From contig DGHR01000005.1 in NCBI GenBank assembly GCA_002392745.1, positions 57,162-121,161 on the forward strand: DNA of 64,000 nt, given 5' to 3'. A program made the position numbers and the translations under genes. The notes beneath the pieces were generated by a model that did no database searches, was not told where the DNA came from, and worked only from the letters and a program-made list of their open reading frames with translations. Of this stretch, positions 34,421-42,674 are shown piece after piece. Origin of the DNA: Bacteroidales bacterium UBA3843. GTDB taxonomy: Bacteria > Bacteroidota > Bacteroidia > Bacteroidales > Paludibacteraceae. Position 1 is the stretch's first letter. The number at the start of each line of letters is the position of its first letter.

Positions 34421-36158
34421 TCTTTTCTGCGTGCCGGTCCAAGCCGACGACGCCATGTATCAGGACATCCGCTATACGCTGGATGACAACCACCTGACGG
34501 CAGAGGTAGCCTCTAATCCGCGTGCAGCGGGCGAGTTGTATCTGCCGGAACAAATCACTGTCGGTCAAAACACCTATACCGTGACAGCTATTTCAGACAA
34601 AGCCTTCAAAGGCTGCAAAAACCTGACCACCGTGGTTCTCCCCAAGAGTCTGGAACGCGTCTATCGCTCCGCGTTTGACGGCACCGGAATCATGCAGAAC
34701 AAAGAGAACTGGTCGGAGGGCTGCCTATGGATAGACAGTGTGCTGATAGCCACCGACAAGAGTATCAAACCTCGTTTCATCGTGCCGGAAGGAACGCGTC
34801 TGATAGCAGCCGGCGCATTTCAGGGCAACAAGACCATCGTACGCGTAGAACTGCCAACCTGCATCTCGCGGATTGATCATGAGACATTCCGTGATTGCAA
34901 GAACCTGCAGAAGATTGTTATCCCCAAAAACATCATCTCAATCGGCGAGGATGTATTCACCGGAAGCGGCATCTACCAAAACGAGAAGAAATGGAAGAAA
35001 GGTGCGTTGATTATTGATGACTGCCTTGTCGCGACCAACAACGATTTGCCAGCCAAATATATCTTCAAGAACAAGATTCCCATCCGTGTGATAGCCGAAC
35101 GTGCTTTTGCCGGACGCAAACAATTAAGGACTGTAGTCATTCCAGCAACGGTAACCGCTATCCCTACCGCCGTTTTCTACCAATGCGAGAACCTGACGGA
35201 TGTAACAATTCCGACTACAGTCCGCAGTGTAGGTAATTTTGCATTCTATGGTTGCGGACTGTTGAAATCCGCCAAACTGCCAGAGGGATTGGAACATATC
35301 GGAATGGGCGCATTCTATGGCTGTGCAAACCTGCGCGAACAAATGCTCGGCAAGAAAATCGAGGTGCTGGAACAAGGTACTTTCTACATGTGCCGCCACC
35401 TGAAACAACTGCCTCTGCCAGAGGGACTACGACGAATAGACAATGGTGTGTTTGCCGGTTGCGCCGAATTGGAGGACATCAAATTGCCAGAGAGTTTGGA
35501 ATATATCGGCGAGATGGCTTTTGCCGGATGTATCGTATTACGCACGATAAGCCTGCCATCCCGTATCAATTCCGTGCCCAAGCAGATGTGCCAAGGCTGC
35601 ACACGCCTCTACCGTGTCAATCTGCCGGAGGGATTGTATGCCGTGGGCGACGAGGCGTTTGACGGATGTCTGGCGCTGGAGAAGGTGTATCTTCCCAAAA
35701 GCACCTTCCGCATCGGCGTACGCGCCTTCCGCAGCTGCCAGCAATTAAGCAGTATTGCACTCATGCCAGATATACATGTTGTCGAACAAGGTGCATTCCA
35801 AGAATGCAAGATGCTGGAGGAAGTGGAGTTGCCCGAACAGTTGAAACGATTAGGAGCGCAAGCGTTCGCCCAATGTATCAGCCTGCGCAGTGTCAAACTA
35901 AACAAGGGACTACAAGAGATTGGCAACAGTGCTTTCCGCGAGTGCCGGAGTCTGCGAGAAATCATTCTGAACGATTCGCTTCAAGTAATTGGAGAGGAGG
36001 CGTTTGCACAGTGCAAGAACCTGCGAAAAGTATCATTCCCTGTTACTTTGAAGAAGATAGAAGCCGGCGCTTTTCAGGATTGCGAGAGCCTGCGACAACC
36101 CTTGTTTCCTGCAGAAATAGAAATAGGCAAAAACGCCTTCAAAGGTACAAGACAATAA
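34353..36158 (+). CDS. BspA-like leucine-rich-repeat surface protein
   Basis: The 601-residue product has a signal peptide (to about residue 31, VPVQA) and then about twenty LRR_5-type repeats of the form AFxGCxxLxxVxLPxxLxxIGxxAF. BspA-like proteins of Bacteroidales act in adhesion or protein binding at the surface. Two starts are possible: ATG 34353, overlapping the upstream gene by 68 bp and giving a signal peptide with a basic n-region, and ATG 34392, which leaves no basic residue. The first is preferred. No sorting domain or lipobox is evident, so the anchoring route is unclear. It is the last gene of the cluster. Confidence 0.87.
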   Translation: MANCLFNRAITSTMVWVAVLTVSLFCVPVQADDAMYQDIRYTLDDNHLTAEVASNPRAAGELYLPEQITVGQNTYTVTAISDKAFKGCKNLTTVVLPKSLERVYRSAFDGTGIMQNKENWSEGCLWIDSVLIATDKSIKPRFIVPEGTRLIAAGAFQGNKTIVRVELPTCISRIDHETFRDCKNLQKIVIPKNIISIGEDVFTGSGIYQNEKKWKKGALIIDDCLVATNNDLPAKYIFKNKIPIRVIAERAFAGRKQLRTVVIPATVTAIPTAVFYQCENLTDVTIPTTVRSVGNFAFYGCGLLKSAKLPEGLEHIGMGAFYGCANLREQMLGKKIEVLEQGTFYMCRHLKQLPLPEGLRRIDNGVFAGCAELEDIKLPESLEYIGEMAFAGCIVLRTISLPSRINSVPKQMCQGCTRLYRVNLPEGLYAVGDEAFDGCLALEKVYLPKSTFRIGVRAFRSCQQLSSIALMPDIHVVEQGAFQECKMLEEVELPEQLKRLGAQAFAQCISLRSVKLNKGLQEIGNSAFRECRSLREIILNDSLQVIGEEAFAQCKNLRKVSFPVTLKKIEAGAFQDCESLRQPLFPAEIEIGKNAFKGTRQ

Positions 36159-36176
36159 TAAAAATACTTTCCCACG

Positions 36177-36217
36177 CGTCAGTAGCCGTCTAATGCAAGC
36201 ATAGGCAGCTACTGACG
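36177..36217 (+). terminator. Hairpin after the BspA-like gene
   Basis: Perfect 10-bp arms CGTCAGTAGC and GCTACTGACG enclose a 21-base loop, starting 19 bp after the stop codon. No T run follows, so termination would need another factor; it may instead protect the mRNA end. Confidence 0.45.
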
Positions 36218-36272
36218 GAAGGGATACACATAGAATGATTTCTACATTTTTTACAAAAATTTCAGCAAAAAA

Positions 36273-36304
36273 TTTGGATAAAAGTAGAAAATGTATTATC
36301 TTTG
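36273..36304 (+). promoter_or_regulatory. Orphan Bacteroidota promoter
   Basis: A -33 TTTG at 36273-36276 and a -7 TATCTTTG at 36297-36304 are 20 bp apart, a full consensus match. No gene follows on this strand before the convergent metallophosphatase gene. Confidence 0.6.
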
Positions 36305-36381
36305 CAGTGGATTTTGAAAAGTTATTCTAAAAGTTCGGAATCCGGCGTCAAACGTTCTGTGACGCGATAGAAATCTCCCCC

Positions 36382-36425
36382 TTATCACCCCGAAATCACC
36401 CCGAAATCACCCGGTAATCACCCCC
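36382..36425 (+). repeat. Four 11-bp tandem units
   Basis: Units TTATCACCCCG, AAATCACCCCG, AAATCACCCGG and TAATCACCCCC follow in register, about 80 bp downstream of the orphan promoter. Confidence 0.85.
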
Positions 36426-36567
36426 TTTTACATCGATGCAGTGTCTATATTTATCCGAAGAGGCATGAGAGCATGGAGTATGGAGAAGGGGGAATGGGAG
36501 TTTATACGAGAAATGCCGTATAGCATCCAGCACAATATGAAAAATCCTATGCGGCATTGAATGCCGC

Positions 36568-36680
36568 GCAATAGAAGAAAGGAAACGGCGGCAAAATGCC
36601 ACCGAAACATGCACTGCAATCGTCGATGCAGACGGTCGGCAATAGAAGAAAGGAAACGGCGGCAAAATGCCACCGAAACA
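36568..36680 (-). repeat. Two identical 42-bp direct repeats carrying a terminator-like hairpin
   Basis: Copies at 36568-36609 and 36639-36680 are identical over 42 bp and separated by 29 bp. On the minus strand each contains GGTGGCA-TTT-TGCCGCC, a hairpin with one mismatch, followed by a pyrimidine-rich TTTCCTTTCTTC tract. They lie downstream of the metallophosphatase gene on that strand and may be a duplicated terminator. Confidence 0.8.
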
Positions 36681-36720
36681 GAGGATATAGATTAGAAGAG
36701 GCTCGCGAGCAAGTTAGATG

Positions 36721-36747
36721 TCGGAGGTTGGAGGGTAGAGGTTCCAA
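36721..36747 (-). repeat. Heptamer array after the metallophosphatase gene
   Basis: Units TCGGAGG, TTGGAGG and GTAGAGG, then a fourth degenerate one, lead up to the stop codon of the minus-strand gene at 36748-36750. Read in the sense direction the array starts right after TAG. Confidence 0.7.
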
Positions 36748-37641
36748 CTATTTCTGCGGATAGTCGAAGTAATGGAAAACGACCGAGGGTCCCATCTCCA
36801 CAGTCATGTATGCCTGGCCGTTCTCGCTATCCTTGGTGGCATCCAAGACCAGATAGTGCACCCCTTTGAAAACCACCGACTGGCGACTATGCTGATGTCC
36901 ACTCAAAACATACTCCACACCATATTTCGCCAGCAAAGAAGTCAGTTCGTAACTTGTTTCCAAGGCATAATTGGAAGTGATGCCCTGCGAGGCATCGAGT
37001 TTCCACAGATGCGAATGGGTGAAAACGATAATACGGCGGTATCCCTCTTGGGATTTTTCCGCCAGGAGTTTCTTCAGCCAAGCCATCTGCTTTGTTCCCA
37101 ACTCTCCTTCCGCACTATCGAGACAGATAAACAGGTCCAGTTTCTTGCCGCCATTATTGGTGTCAAACCAATATACCGCCGAACGGAAGAACGAGCGATA
37201 AACGGGCCATTGTTTGAAATAAATATCATGATTTCCCGGCGTGATAAAAAGCGTGTCAGCCAAGGAACGGTCTCCCAGACGCAAGATACTATCCGCACAG
37301 GGGAAATTCCCCTGCGCATCAATTAAATCGCCAAGATGCAATGCCATCTTCGGTCCCGGAGCGTCTTCGTAATGACGAATAAAGTATTCCAGATTGCGGT
37401 AAGTATTATGACGAGTGATATGACTATCGGTACAAACATAGATGGTATAGTTGTCCTGCGCCATATCCAGATGAATTTCCCCTACCGAGTCATTATACGC
37501 CATCGACTGTTCGAAACGCGTATTGACCGTCTCTCCTTGCGGCGAGAACATACCTGCAAGATCCAATGTAGCGTCTTTGGAACAAGAGGCGAGAAGAAGA
37601 GAGAACAAAAAAATTGATATTTGATATTTGATATTTGCCAT
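36748..37641 (-). CDS. Calcineurin-like metallophosphoesterase lipoprotein
   Basis: The 297-residue product has a lipoprotein signal (FSLLLASCSKD, Cys near residue 20) and all family metal-binding motifs in order: TDSHITRH, LHLGDLID, TPGNHD, FTHSH and SGHQHS. It therefore should hydrolyse a phosphoester in the periplasm or at the outer membrane; the substrate is unknown. It lies 20 bp after the small barrel gene. Oddity: the n-region of its signal peptide, ANIKYQIS, is encoded by three AAATATC heptamers, and the start codon itself lies inside the array that begins at the upstream stop codon. Confidence 0.87.
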   Translation of the reverse strand: MANIKYQISIFLFSLLLASCSKDATLDLAGMFSPQGETVNTRFEQSMAYNDSVGEIHLDMAQDNYTIYVCTDSHITRHNTYRNLEYFIRHYEDAPGPKMALHLGDLIDAQGNFPCADSILRLGDRSLADTLFITPGNHDIYFKQWPVYRSFFRSAVYWFDTNNGGKKLDLFICLDSAEGELGTKQMAWLKKLLAEKSQEGYRRIIVFTHSHLWKLDASQGITSNYALETSYELTSLLAKYGVEYVLSGHQHSRQSVVFKGVHYLVLDATKDSENGQAYMTVEMGPSVVFHYFDYPQK

Positions 37642-37664
37642 TTGATATCCGGTGTTAGAAGTTA
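37616..37664 (-). repeat. Seven heptamers spanning a stop codon and the next gene's start
   Basis: In sense order: TAACTTC, TAACACC, GGATATC, AAATGGC, AAATATC, AAATATC, AAATATC. The first unit contains the stop codon of the barrel gene, the fourth contains the ATG of the metallophosphatase, and the last three code for its N-terminus. Confidence 0.85.
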
Positions 37665-38381
37665 GAATCTATACGTAAAACCCGTTCGGAAAGTAGCTCC
37701 GTAGAAAGTAGCGTTCAGATGGAACATCCCCGTAGGTTTGCATTGCGCGCCAAAATCAAGCCGCCAATGGTCTGTGACATCATACCATGCGCCGACCATG
37801 AAAAGCGGTTGCCACATTCGCTCCATCTGATAGTCATCCGTATTGCTGACCATGAACGACAGGTTCCACGGATTATTCTGCGGTCGGCAAAACACCTCCA
37901 GCCGATAGAGGAGATTGAACGGTTCGACCACATATGAGTCATTCGTATGCATGCTACGGTCCCAATCGTCCATCACACGACCAAAGACTCCAAGCGTGAC
38001 AGACACATAATCCATCCGATAGCCGACCGCCAATGCCGCTGTGATATCCCCTATCCGATTACGAGCCAAGGCCCGGTACATAATATCCGTTTCCAAAAAC
38101 ATTTCTCCAACCGGCACTTCGAACTTAGGCCGCAGCTGCAGCGCGCCTGTATATACATTCGCCGAGGAGAATTGCAATTTGGTCTCCATCTCAAAATAGT
38201 GATTGAAAGGCATCAGGGCCTGAATATCCAGATTGCCGTGGTGCAGCCACGCCGTGTTATAACTATACTCGCCCATCACGGTCAGGCTATACCGGCGGTT
38301 TCCGAAACCGGGGTTAGCAGCAGCCCATGAAAAGACAAAGGGACAGAGCACAATGCAGCATGCACAAAGAAGTTTTTTCAT
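37662..38381 (-). CDS. Small outer-membrane beta-barrel protein, function unknown
   Basis: The 239-residue product begins with a signal peptide (MKKLLCACCIVLCPFVFSWAAA) and continues with alternating amphipathic strands ending in YRF, the aromatic C-terminus typical of outer-membrane barrels. I recognise no specific family. The ATG at 38381 is chosen; the 28 residues readable upstream overlap mutS2 and look unlike a signal. It starts 22 bp after mutS2 and is followed by the metallophosphatase lipoprotein, suggesting one transcript. Confidence 0.72.
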   Translation of the reverse strand: MKKLLCACCIVLCPFVFSWAAANPGFGNRRYSLTVMGEYSYNTAWLHHGNLDIQALMPFNHYFEMETKLQFSSANVYTGALQLRPKFEVPVGEMFLETDIMYRALARNRIGDITAALAVGYRMDYVSVTLGVFGRVMDDWDRSMHTNDSYVVEPFNLLYRLEVFCRPQNNPWNLSFMVSNTDDYQMERMWQPLFMVGAWYDVTDHWRLDFGAQCKPTGMFHLNATFYGATFRTGFTYRF

Positions 38382-38403
38382 TCGCGGATTTGATATTTTA
38401 TGA

Positions 38404-40752
38404 TTACAGTTGCACAATCGTGAGCCCCGCTCCGCCATGATTGACGTCCCCGTCTCCAAAATCAAGAGCAGCCATACCTCTTTTACGGCGTTGGCGGTTC
38501 AGGTCATTGAGATAGTCCCTCGTGAGTTGTTTGAGGGCGCCCGTGCCAGTACCATGCAGGATAGTCACTTCCCCCGCCCCGACCATCAGGGCATCATCCA
38601 TGTATGCGATAAGGTGTTCCAATGCCTCATCTGCGCGATATCCCCTCAGGTCCAGTGTGCGTTCAAAGGCCAGCGTGCGCTGGCGCACCGTAGAACGCAC
38701 GGAGAGGTTACTCTTCGTCTCCGGTTCTTTCGCCATCGTCTTGCTTAATCTGCGCAGTTCCGAGAAATCACGGAGGACTTTTGGGGCGGTGGCACCGGCA
38801 TTGGTGTCAGCGTTAGCTTTGGCGTTGGTTTTGGTGTTGGCTTTTGGGGTGGTTTTCACCTTCTCTTTCAATGCCTCCACTTTCTTTCGAGCCTCTTTTG
38901 TCCGTTCTTTGTCAGCCTTGGCTTCTTTAATCTCACGGATGGTACGTTCGATAGTGGCATTGGATTGCCGGAGCAAGTCTTCCGCTTGTTGCCGGGCTTC
39001 TTCCAAAAGTTCGCGTTTCTTTTGTTTGATACCGCTCATCTGCTCATCATAGCGGGCTATACGCTCTTCCAGCGCTTTTTCCTTGAGACGTATCTGCTGA
39101 CGTTTATTCTCCCAATAACGTTTGTCACGCGCAATATCCTGTAACTGTTTGTCATAGTCAATATGTTCCTCTCCCACCAAATCCGTGGCATATCGAATCA
39201 CTTGTTCACTCAATCCTGTCTGGCGTGCTATCTCCACAGCAAAGCTGCTGCCGGCTTGTCCGACAGACAGTAGAAAGAGGGGTCGCATAGCCCCACGGTC
39301 GTACAACATAGCCCCGTTGACCACCCCCGGAGTCTGCTCCGCAAAATGTTTGAGGTTGGTATAGTGCGTAGTGACAATTCCCAATGCGCCGCAAAGCACC
39401 AGTTCGTGCAAAACAGCCTCTGCGATAGCTCCTCCGATAAGGGGTTCCGTACCCGTTCCCATCTCGTCAATCAGGAACAGCGTCTGCGGGTCAGCCGCAC
39501 GCAAAAAGTTCTTCATATTACGGAGGTGAGAGGAATACGTGGAGAGTTCGTCCTGAATTGACTGCTCATCCCCAATATCTATCATCAATTGAGAGAACAA
39601 GCCCGCCTTGCTCTGCTCAGCGACGGGCACCAAAAGGCCACATTGAAGCATATATTGGAGCAATGCGACCGTCTTGAGGCAGACCGATTTACCTCCGGCA
39701 TTAGGTCCGGAGATTACCAGCACGCGGTTGGTATCCGGCTGCAAACGAACAGACAAAGGCACAACGGTTTTTCCCTGCGGTGCATAATGCAGCAAGAGAA
39801 CGGGATGGCGTGCATCCGCCCAATCAAGCATCGGCCGGTTAATCAGTTCGGGGCGTATAGCATGCAGTGTCTCCGCCAATGAGACTTTGGCATTCAGAAA
39901 ATCGACTTCGGCCAACATCTCCTGCCCCTGCAGGATCAACGGAGTCTGCGGTCGCAGTTCATCCGTTACCATTTGGAGAATCCGGACTCTTTCCCGGCGC
40001 TCAGCACCTTCCAGTTCCCGAATATGATTATTGGCATCAACGACCTGTTGAGGTTCTATATAGACGGTTTTTCCTGTAGCCGATTCATCGTGCACAATAC
40101 CTCCAATCTTGCGTTTATACCCAGGCGGGATAGGAATAACCAGACGTCCTTCGCGTATTGTGGGAGCCGCATCCGCATCTACAAAGCCATCCGTTTTAGC
40201 CTGTCGGAGAATAGCCGCCAAAGTGCGTCCGACACTACCCTGAAGATTGTTCATCTCCCGACGGATACGTGCCAATTCCGGCGAGGCACTATCCGCCAGA
40301 CGTCCATAGCGGTCAAGCACTCGGTCTATCGTACGCACCAGCGCCTGTAGCGTCTGATTCTCATTGCCGGACGGAGGCAATTGCCGCAGCAAAGGGTATC
40401 GCTGTTCGTCCAGATGAATGAGAAAATTCTCCAACTGCACCGTATAGTCCAACGTACGGCGAAGCGAATCCAGTTCGGCTTCATCGAGGAAAAGCCCTTC
40501 CACACGAATTCGGGCGACAGCCTCCCGCACATCAAAAATATCCCCTCTCGGGAAAGTCAATGCCGGGTCAGCCTGCGCCAGACGCATCTGGTCTGTAAGG
40601 GCGAGGAGATACGTGACGGTCTCAAAATCCGTCTGCATCTGCATAGCATCCACCCGCTCGCGTCCCAAAGGCGATGAACAACGCGCACGGAGTTCGTCGC
40701 GGAGGACGACGAAATCAATTTTTTGTTCTATATTAGAAGGGTAACAATTCAC
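38404..40752 (-). CDS. mutS2: MutS2 family endonuclease/ribosome-rescue ATPase
   Basis: MutS2 proteins suppress recombination or split collided ribosomes. The 782-residue product has the core and clamp region, Walker A GPNAGGKSVCLKT, FLIDEMGTGTEP (Walker B), a long charged coiled coil and a C-terminal Smr domain (LDLRGYRADEAL, ILHGTGTGALK). The start is a GTG at 40752, 5 bp after the upstream stop; the resulting N-terminus NCYPSNIEQKIDF fits the family and no ATG is near. A degenerate 12-bp repeat encodes a KANTKTNAKANA linker before the Smr region. Confidence 0.93.
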   Translation of the reverse strand: MNCYPSNIEQKIDFVVLRDELRARCSSPLGRERVDAMQMQTDFETVTYLLALTDQMRLAQADPALTFPRGDIFDVREAVARIRVEGLFLDEAELDSLRRTLDYTVQLENFLIHLDEQRYPLLRQLPPSGNENQTLQALVRTIDRVLDRYGRLADSASPELARIRREMNNLQGSVGRTLAAILRQAKTDGFVDADAAPTIREGRLVIPIPPGYKRKIGGIVHDESATGKTVYIEPQQVVDANNHIRELEGAERRERVRILQMVTDELRPQTPLILQGQEMLAEVDFLNAKVSLAETLHAIRPELINRPMLDWADARHPVLLLHYAPQGKTVVPLSVRLQPDTNRVLVISGPNAGGKSVCLKTVALLQYMLQCGLLVPVAEQSKAGLFSQLMIDIGDEQSIQDELSTYSSHLRNMKNFLRAADPQTLFLIDEMGTGTEPLIGGAIAEAVLHELVLCGALGIVTTHYTNLKHFAEQTPGVVNGAMLYDRGAMRPLFLLSVGQAGSSFAVEIARQTGLSEQVIRYATDLVGEEHIDYDKQLQDIARDKRYWENKRQQIRLKEKALEERIARYDEQMSGIKQKKRELLEEARQQAEDLLRQSNATIERTIREIKEAKADKERTKEARKKVEALKEKVKTTPKANTKTNAKANADTNAGATAPKVLRDFSELRRLSKTMAKEPETKSNLSVRSTVRQRTLAFERTLDLRGYRADEALEHLIAYMDDALMVGAGEVTILHGTGTGALKQLTRDYLNDLNRQRRKRGMAALDFGDGDVNHGGAGLTIVQL
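38801..38860 (-). repeat. Degenerate 12-bp repeats in the mutS2 linker
   Basis: About five units related to TTGGTTTTGGTG encode four-residue repeats such as KANT, KTNA, KANA in a disordered linker. The period is in frame. Confidence 0.75.
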
Positions 40753-40757
40753 TTTTT

Positions 40758-41051
40758 TCAGCCCAAGATTCTGCAGTCACGTAAAGCCGGCGCGCCCACA
40801 GCCTCATTCAATTTCCGCACCAATTCAAAACGATTCTCGAACAACTGCGCTTTGAGCGCCGCACTCTGAACGCGCACAATAAGAACACCGTCTTTCACTT
40901 CGACACTACGAGTCATCTCGGTAACAATACGCCCCATGACCTGCGGCCACATATCAATGACCTGCTGCTCCAATATCGGCTGTTCCAACCCGTTCTCGCG
41001 CAGAAAATCCACGAGAACTTCTCCTATAGACATCGTATTAGTGTTTGCCAT
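40758..41051 (-). CDS. DUF721 family protein (DciA-like)
   Basis: The 97-residue product matches the DUF721 fold, with the conserved WPQVMGRIVTEMTRSVEVKDGVLIVRVQSAALKAQL core. The family includes DciA, a loader of the replicative helicase in bacteria lacking DnaC; a role in replication is likely but inferred. It overlaps the upstream glucosaminidase gene by 14 bp and precedes mutS2 by 5 bp, so the three are translated from one message. Confidence 0.85.
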   Translation of the reverse strand: MANTNTMSIGEVLVDFLRENGLEQPILEQQVIDMWPQVMGRIVTEMTRSVEVKDGVLIVRVQSAALKAQLFENRFELVRKLNEAVGAPALRDCRILG

Positions 41052-42114
41052 TTTCCTCTTTCACTCTTGCCAAGTAAATCTTTTGACGTGTGCGGAAGAC
41101 GCGCAGAGAAGGTTCAAAGCCGTTCAGTCTCTGCACCGAAACCATCTGCACTCCTTCCCGCTGACAAATATCCCAAAGTGTTTCACCGGGATGCACCCAC
41201 ATAATCGCTTTTTCAGCAGGAGCATACGGGCGTTTGTGGGACAGATAAACCCTATCGCCCATTTTGAGCGTACGTCCGAGTGCATCGTTGTGTTCGCGTA
41301 AATCGCGTTCACGCACGTTCAAACGGAATGCGATGTTGGCATAGGAGTCCCCTTCCCGCGCAACGACATAATAGATACCGTTGCATTTCTCCTTAGGATG
41401 CGAGAGGAAGAAATTCTCCTTCTCCTGTGCGGCAGTAAGCGGCTCCACGTAAGGCGGTTCAGGGTCTTTATCTATTACACGTATAGGTTCCGTTGTGCGA
41501 ACAACCGTTGCCTTTTTGGTTGTTCCGGCCGATACAATCACGGGTTCCGGGCGCTGTGTAGGCAAATCGCGCACTTCAGGGGCTGCACCGCCCTCGGAAG
41601 GACGAACATTCAACGCCAAAGAGTCCAAATGATAGTCCTCGATAATCTTTATCAATTTCTGTGCGTATGTTTTGTCAGTAGCGTATCCGCATTGTTTGAG
41701 GCGGTAGGCCCATCCCTCGTAGTCCTCGACTGCTATCTCAAAGCAGGTGCTATACCGGGGGCGTTGCAAGAAAAGCGAATGGTCCTTGAAACTACCGGCT
41801 GCATCTGCATACTGACGGAAGCACTCTCCTTGGGAGTCATCGTCGTAATAATACACCCCGCCGAACCAATCGCTCGTACATTTAATGCCGAAATGGTTGT
41901 GTGCCTGCGTAGCCAATTCACTCTTCCCCGCAGCCGACTCAAGCAACGCTTGCGCCATTGTAATAGATGCCGGAACGCCATAATCGGCTTGTTGCTGAAT
42001 AGCAACTTCGCGCCACTCTTCGATATACGCCAAATAGTCGGGATTGAGTTTTTGCGCCGTCAGAGGCATTATTCCTGCACAAAGCAGGGTTATAAACAAC
42101 ATTTTTTTCTTCAT
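41038..42114 (-). CDS. Secreted glucosaminidase with LysM repeats
   Basis: A peptidoglycan hydrolase of 358 residues. A signal peptide (MKKKMLFITLLCAGIMPLTAQ) leads to a FlgJ-type glucosaminidase domain (ITMAQALLESAAGKSELATQ with the family Glu, HNHFGIKC, DHSLFLQRPRY, AYRLKQCGYATD). After a linker come two LysM-like segments (YYVVAREGDSYANIAFRLNV and IMWVHPGETLWDICQREGV). The ATG at 42114 gives the signal peptide; longer readings run into the divergent promoter region. It is the first gene of the mutS2 cluster. Confidence 0.92.
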   Translation of the reverse strand: MKKKMLFITLLCAGIMPLTAQKLNPDYLAYIEEWREVAIQQQADYGVPASITMAQALLESAAGKSELATQAHNHFGIKCTSDWFGGVYYYDDDSQGECFRQYADAAGSFKDHSLFLQRPRYSTCFEIAVEDYEGWAYRLKQCGYATDKTYAQKLIKIIEDYHLDSLALNVRPSEGGAAPEVRDLPTQRPEPVIVSAGTTKKATVVRTTEPIRVIDKDPEPPYVEPLTAAQEKENFFLSHPKEKCNGIYYVVAREGDSYANIAFRLNVRERDLREHNDALGRTLKMGDRVYLSHKRPYAPAEKAIMWVHPGETLWDICQREGVQMVSVQRLNGFEPSLRVFRTRQKIYLARVKEENGKH

Positions 42115-42142
42115 TCTTGCGTTTGATTTTAGAAATCTTGTG

Positions 42143-42190
42143 CAAAAGTACAAAAAATCTTGCATATATGCAAAAAAAGCAGTAATTTTG
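42143..42190. promoter_or_regulatory. Symmetric divergent promoters sharing one palindrome
   Basis: A perfect 14-bp palindrome TTGCATATATGCAA (42160-42173) supplies TTGC as the -33 element on both strands. The -7 elements are TAATTTTG (42183-42190, plus) and TACTTTTG (42150-42143, minus), each 19 bp away. The plus promoter serves the 153-residue lipoprotein gene, the minus promoter the glucosaminidase-mutS2 cluster. Confidence 0.75.
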
Positions 42191-42212
42191 CAGCGCAAAA
42201 TCGATTTTATTT

Positions 42213-42674
42213 ATGAAAAAGTATTTTTTCGTCAGTTTGATAGCACTTTGTGTGCTCGTCCTAAACGGCTGCAAGAAAGACCAACCGGAATGCAAGTACC
42301 ACGTCCAGACACTCGACCTGACAGTCGCACAACCGGATTGGCAGTTTGACAAAGAAGCCCAGCAGTACTATTATCATTTTGATGTACCGGAGTTGACCAC
42401 GTACGTGTACAACTATGGCAACTGGACGATTTGCCGCGAGTACAATTACAACACGCCAGACGCCTACCAAGTAGCACTTCCGGAAAGCAAGTATCTGTCT
42501 TGGGTAGAAATAGACCCTGCGACCAAAGACACAACGAATAGCGGTTTTTACACGCAGCACATCGACTATCGTGTAGGTATAGAATATGTAGAGGTCCAGC
42601 TGACCATATCGGATTACGTTTATTCCGATACCAACCCAGAAGACATGCATTTCCGCCTGCAATTGATATACTAA
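42213..42674 (+). CDS. Small lipoprotein of unknown function
   Basis: The 153-residue product has a clear lipoprotein signal (LVLNGCKKD, Cys at residue 20) and an aromatic-rich body (QYYYHFDVPELTTYVYNYGNW) that suggests a beta-sandwich. I recognise no named family. It is the first gene downstream of the plus-strand promoter and its stop overlaps the apparent start of the DAHP synthase gene by one base. Confidence 0.8.
   Translation: MKKYFFVSLIALCVLVLNGCKKDQPECKYHVQTLDLTVAQPDWQFDKEAQQYYYHFDVPELTTYVYNYGNWTICREYNYNTPDAYQVALPESKYLSWVEIDPATKDTTNSGFYTQHIDYRVGIEYVEVQLTISDYVYSDTNPEDMHFRLQLIY

Larger units (their letters stand above)
36159..36747. other. Gene-poor region between convergent clusters
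   Basis: This 589-bp stretch holds a 10-bp-arm hairpin, a complete promoter on the plus strand (36273-36304) without a following gene, a hairpin GCGTCA...TGACGC (36345-36365), four 11-bp units around ATCACCCCGAA (36382-36425), a heptamer-like stretch near 36460-36500, the hairpin GCGGCAT-TGA-ATGCCGC near 36551 and two 42-bp direct repeats. Open frames here only translate repeats. It may contain a small RNA or gene remnants. Confidence 0.7.

Noticed and set aside
36396..36665. Small minus-strand frames of 66-89 codons in the gene-poor region
   Set aside because: They translate the 42-bp repeats and hairpins in different frames and show no conserved protein feature.
36568..36680. CRISPR array (two 42-bp repeats with a 29-bp spacer)
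   Set aside because: Only two repeats, no third degenerate copy, no cas gene in the window, and the repeat contains a terminator-like hairpin and pyrimidine tract next to a gene end.
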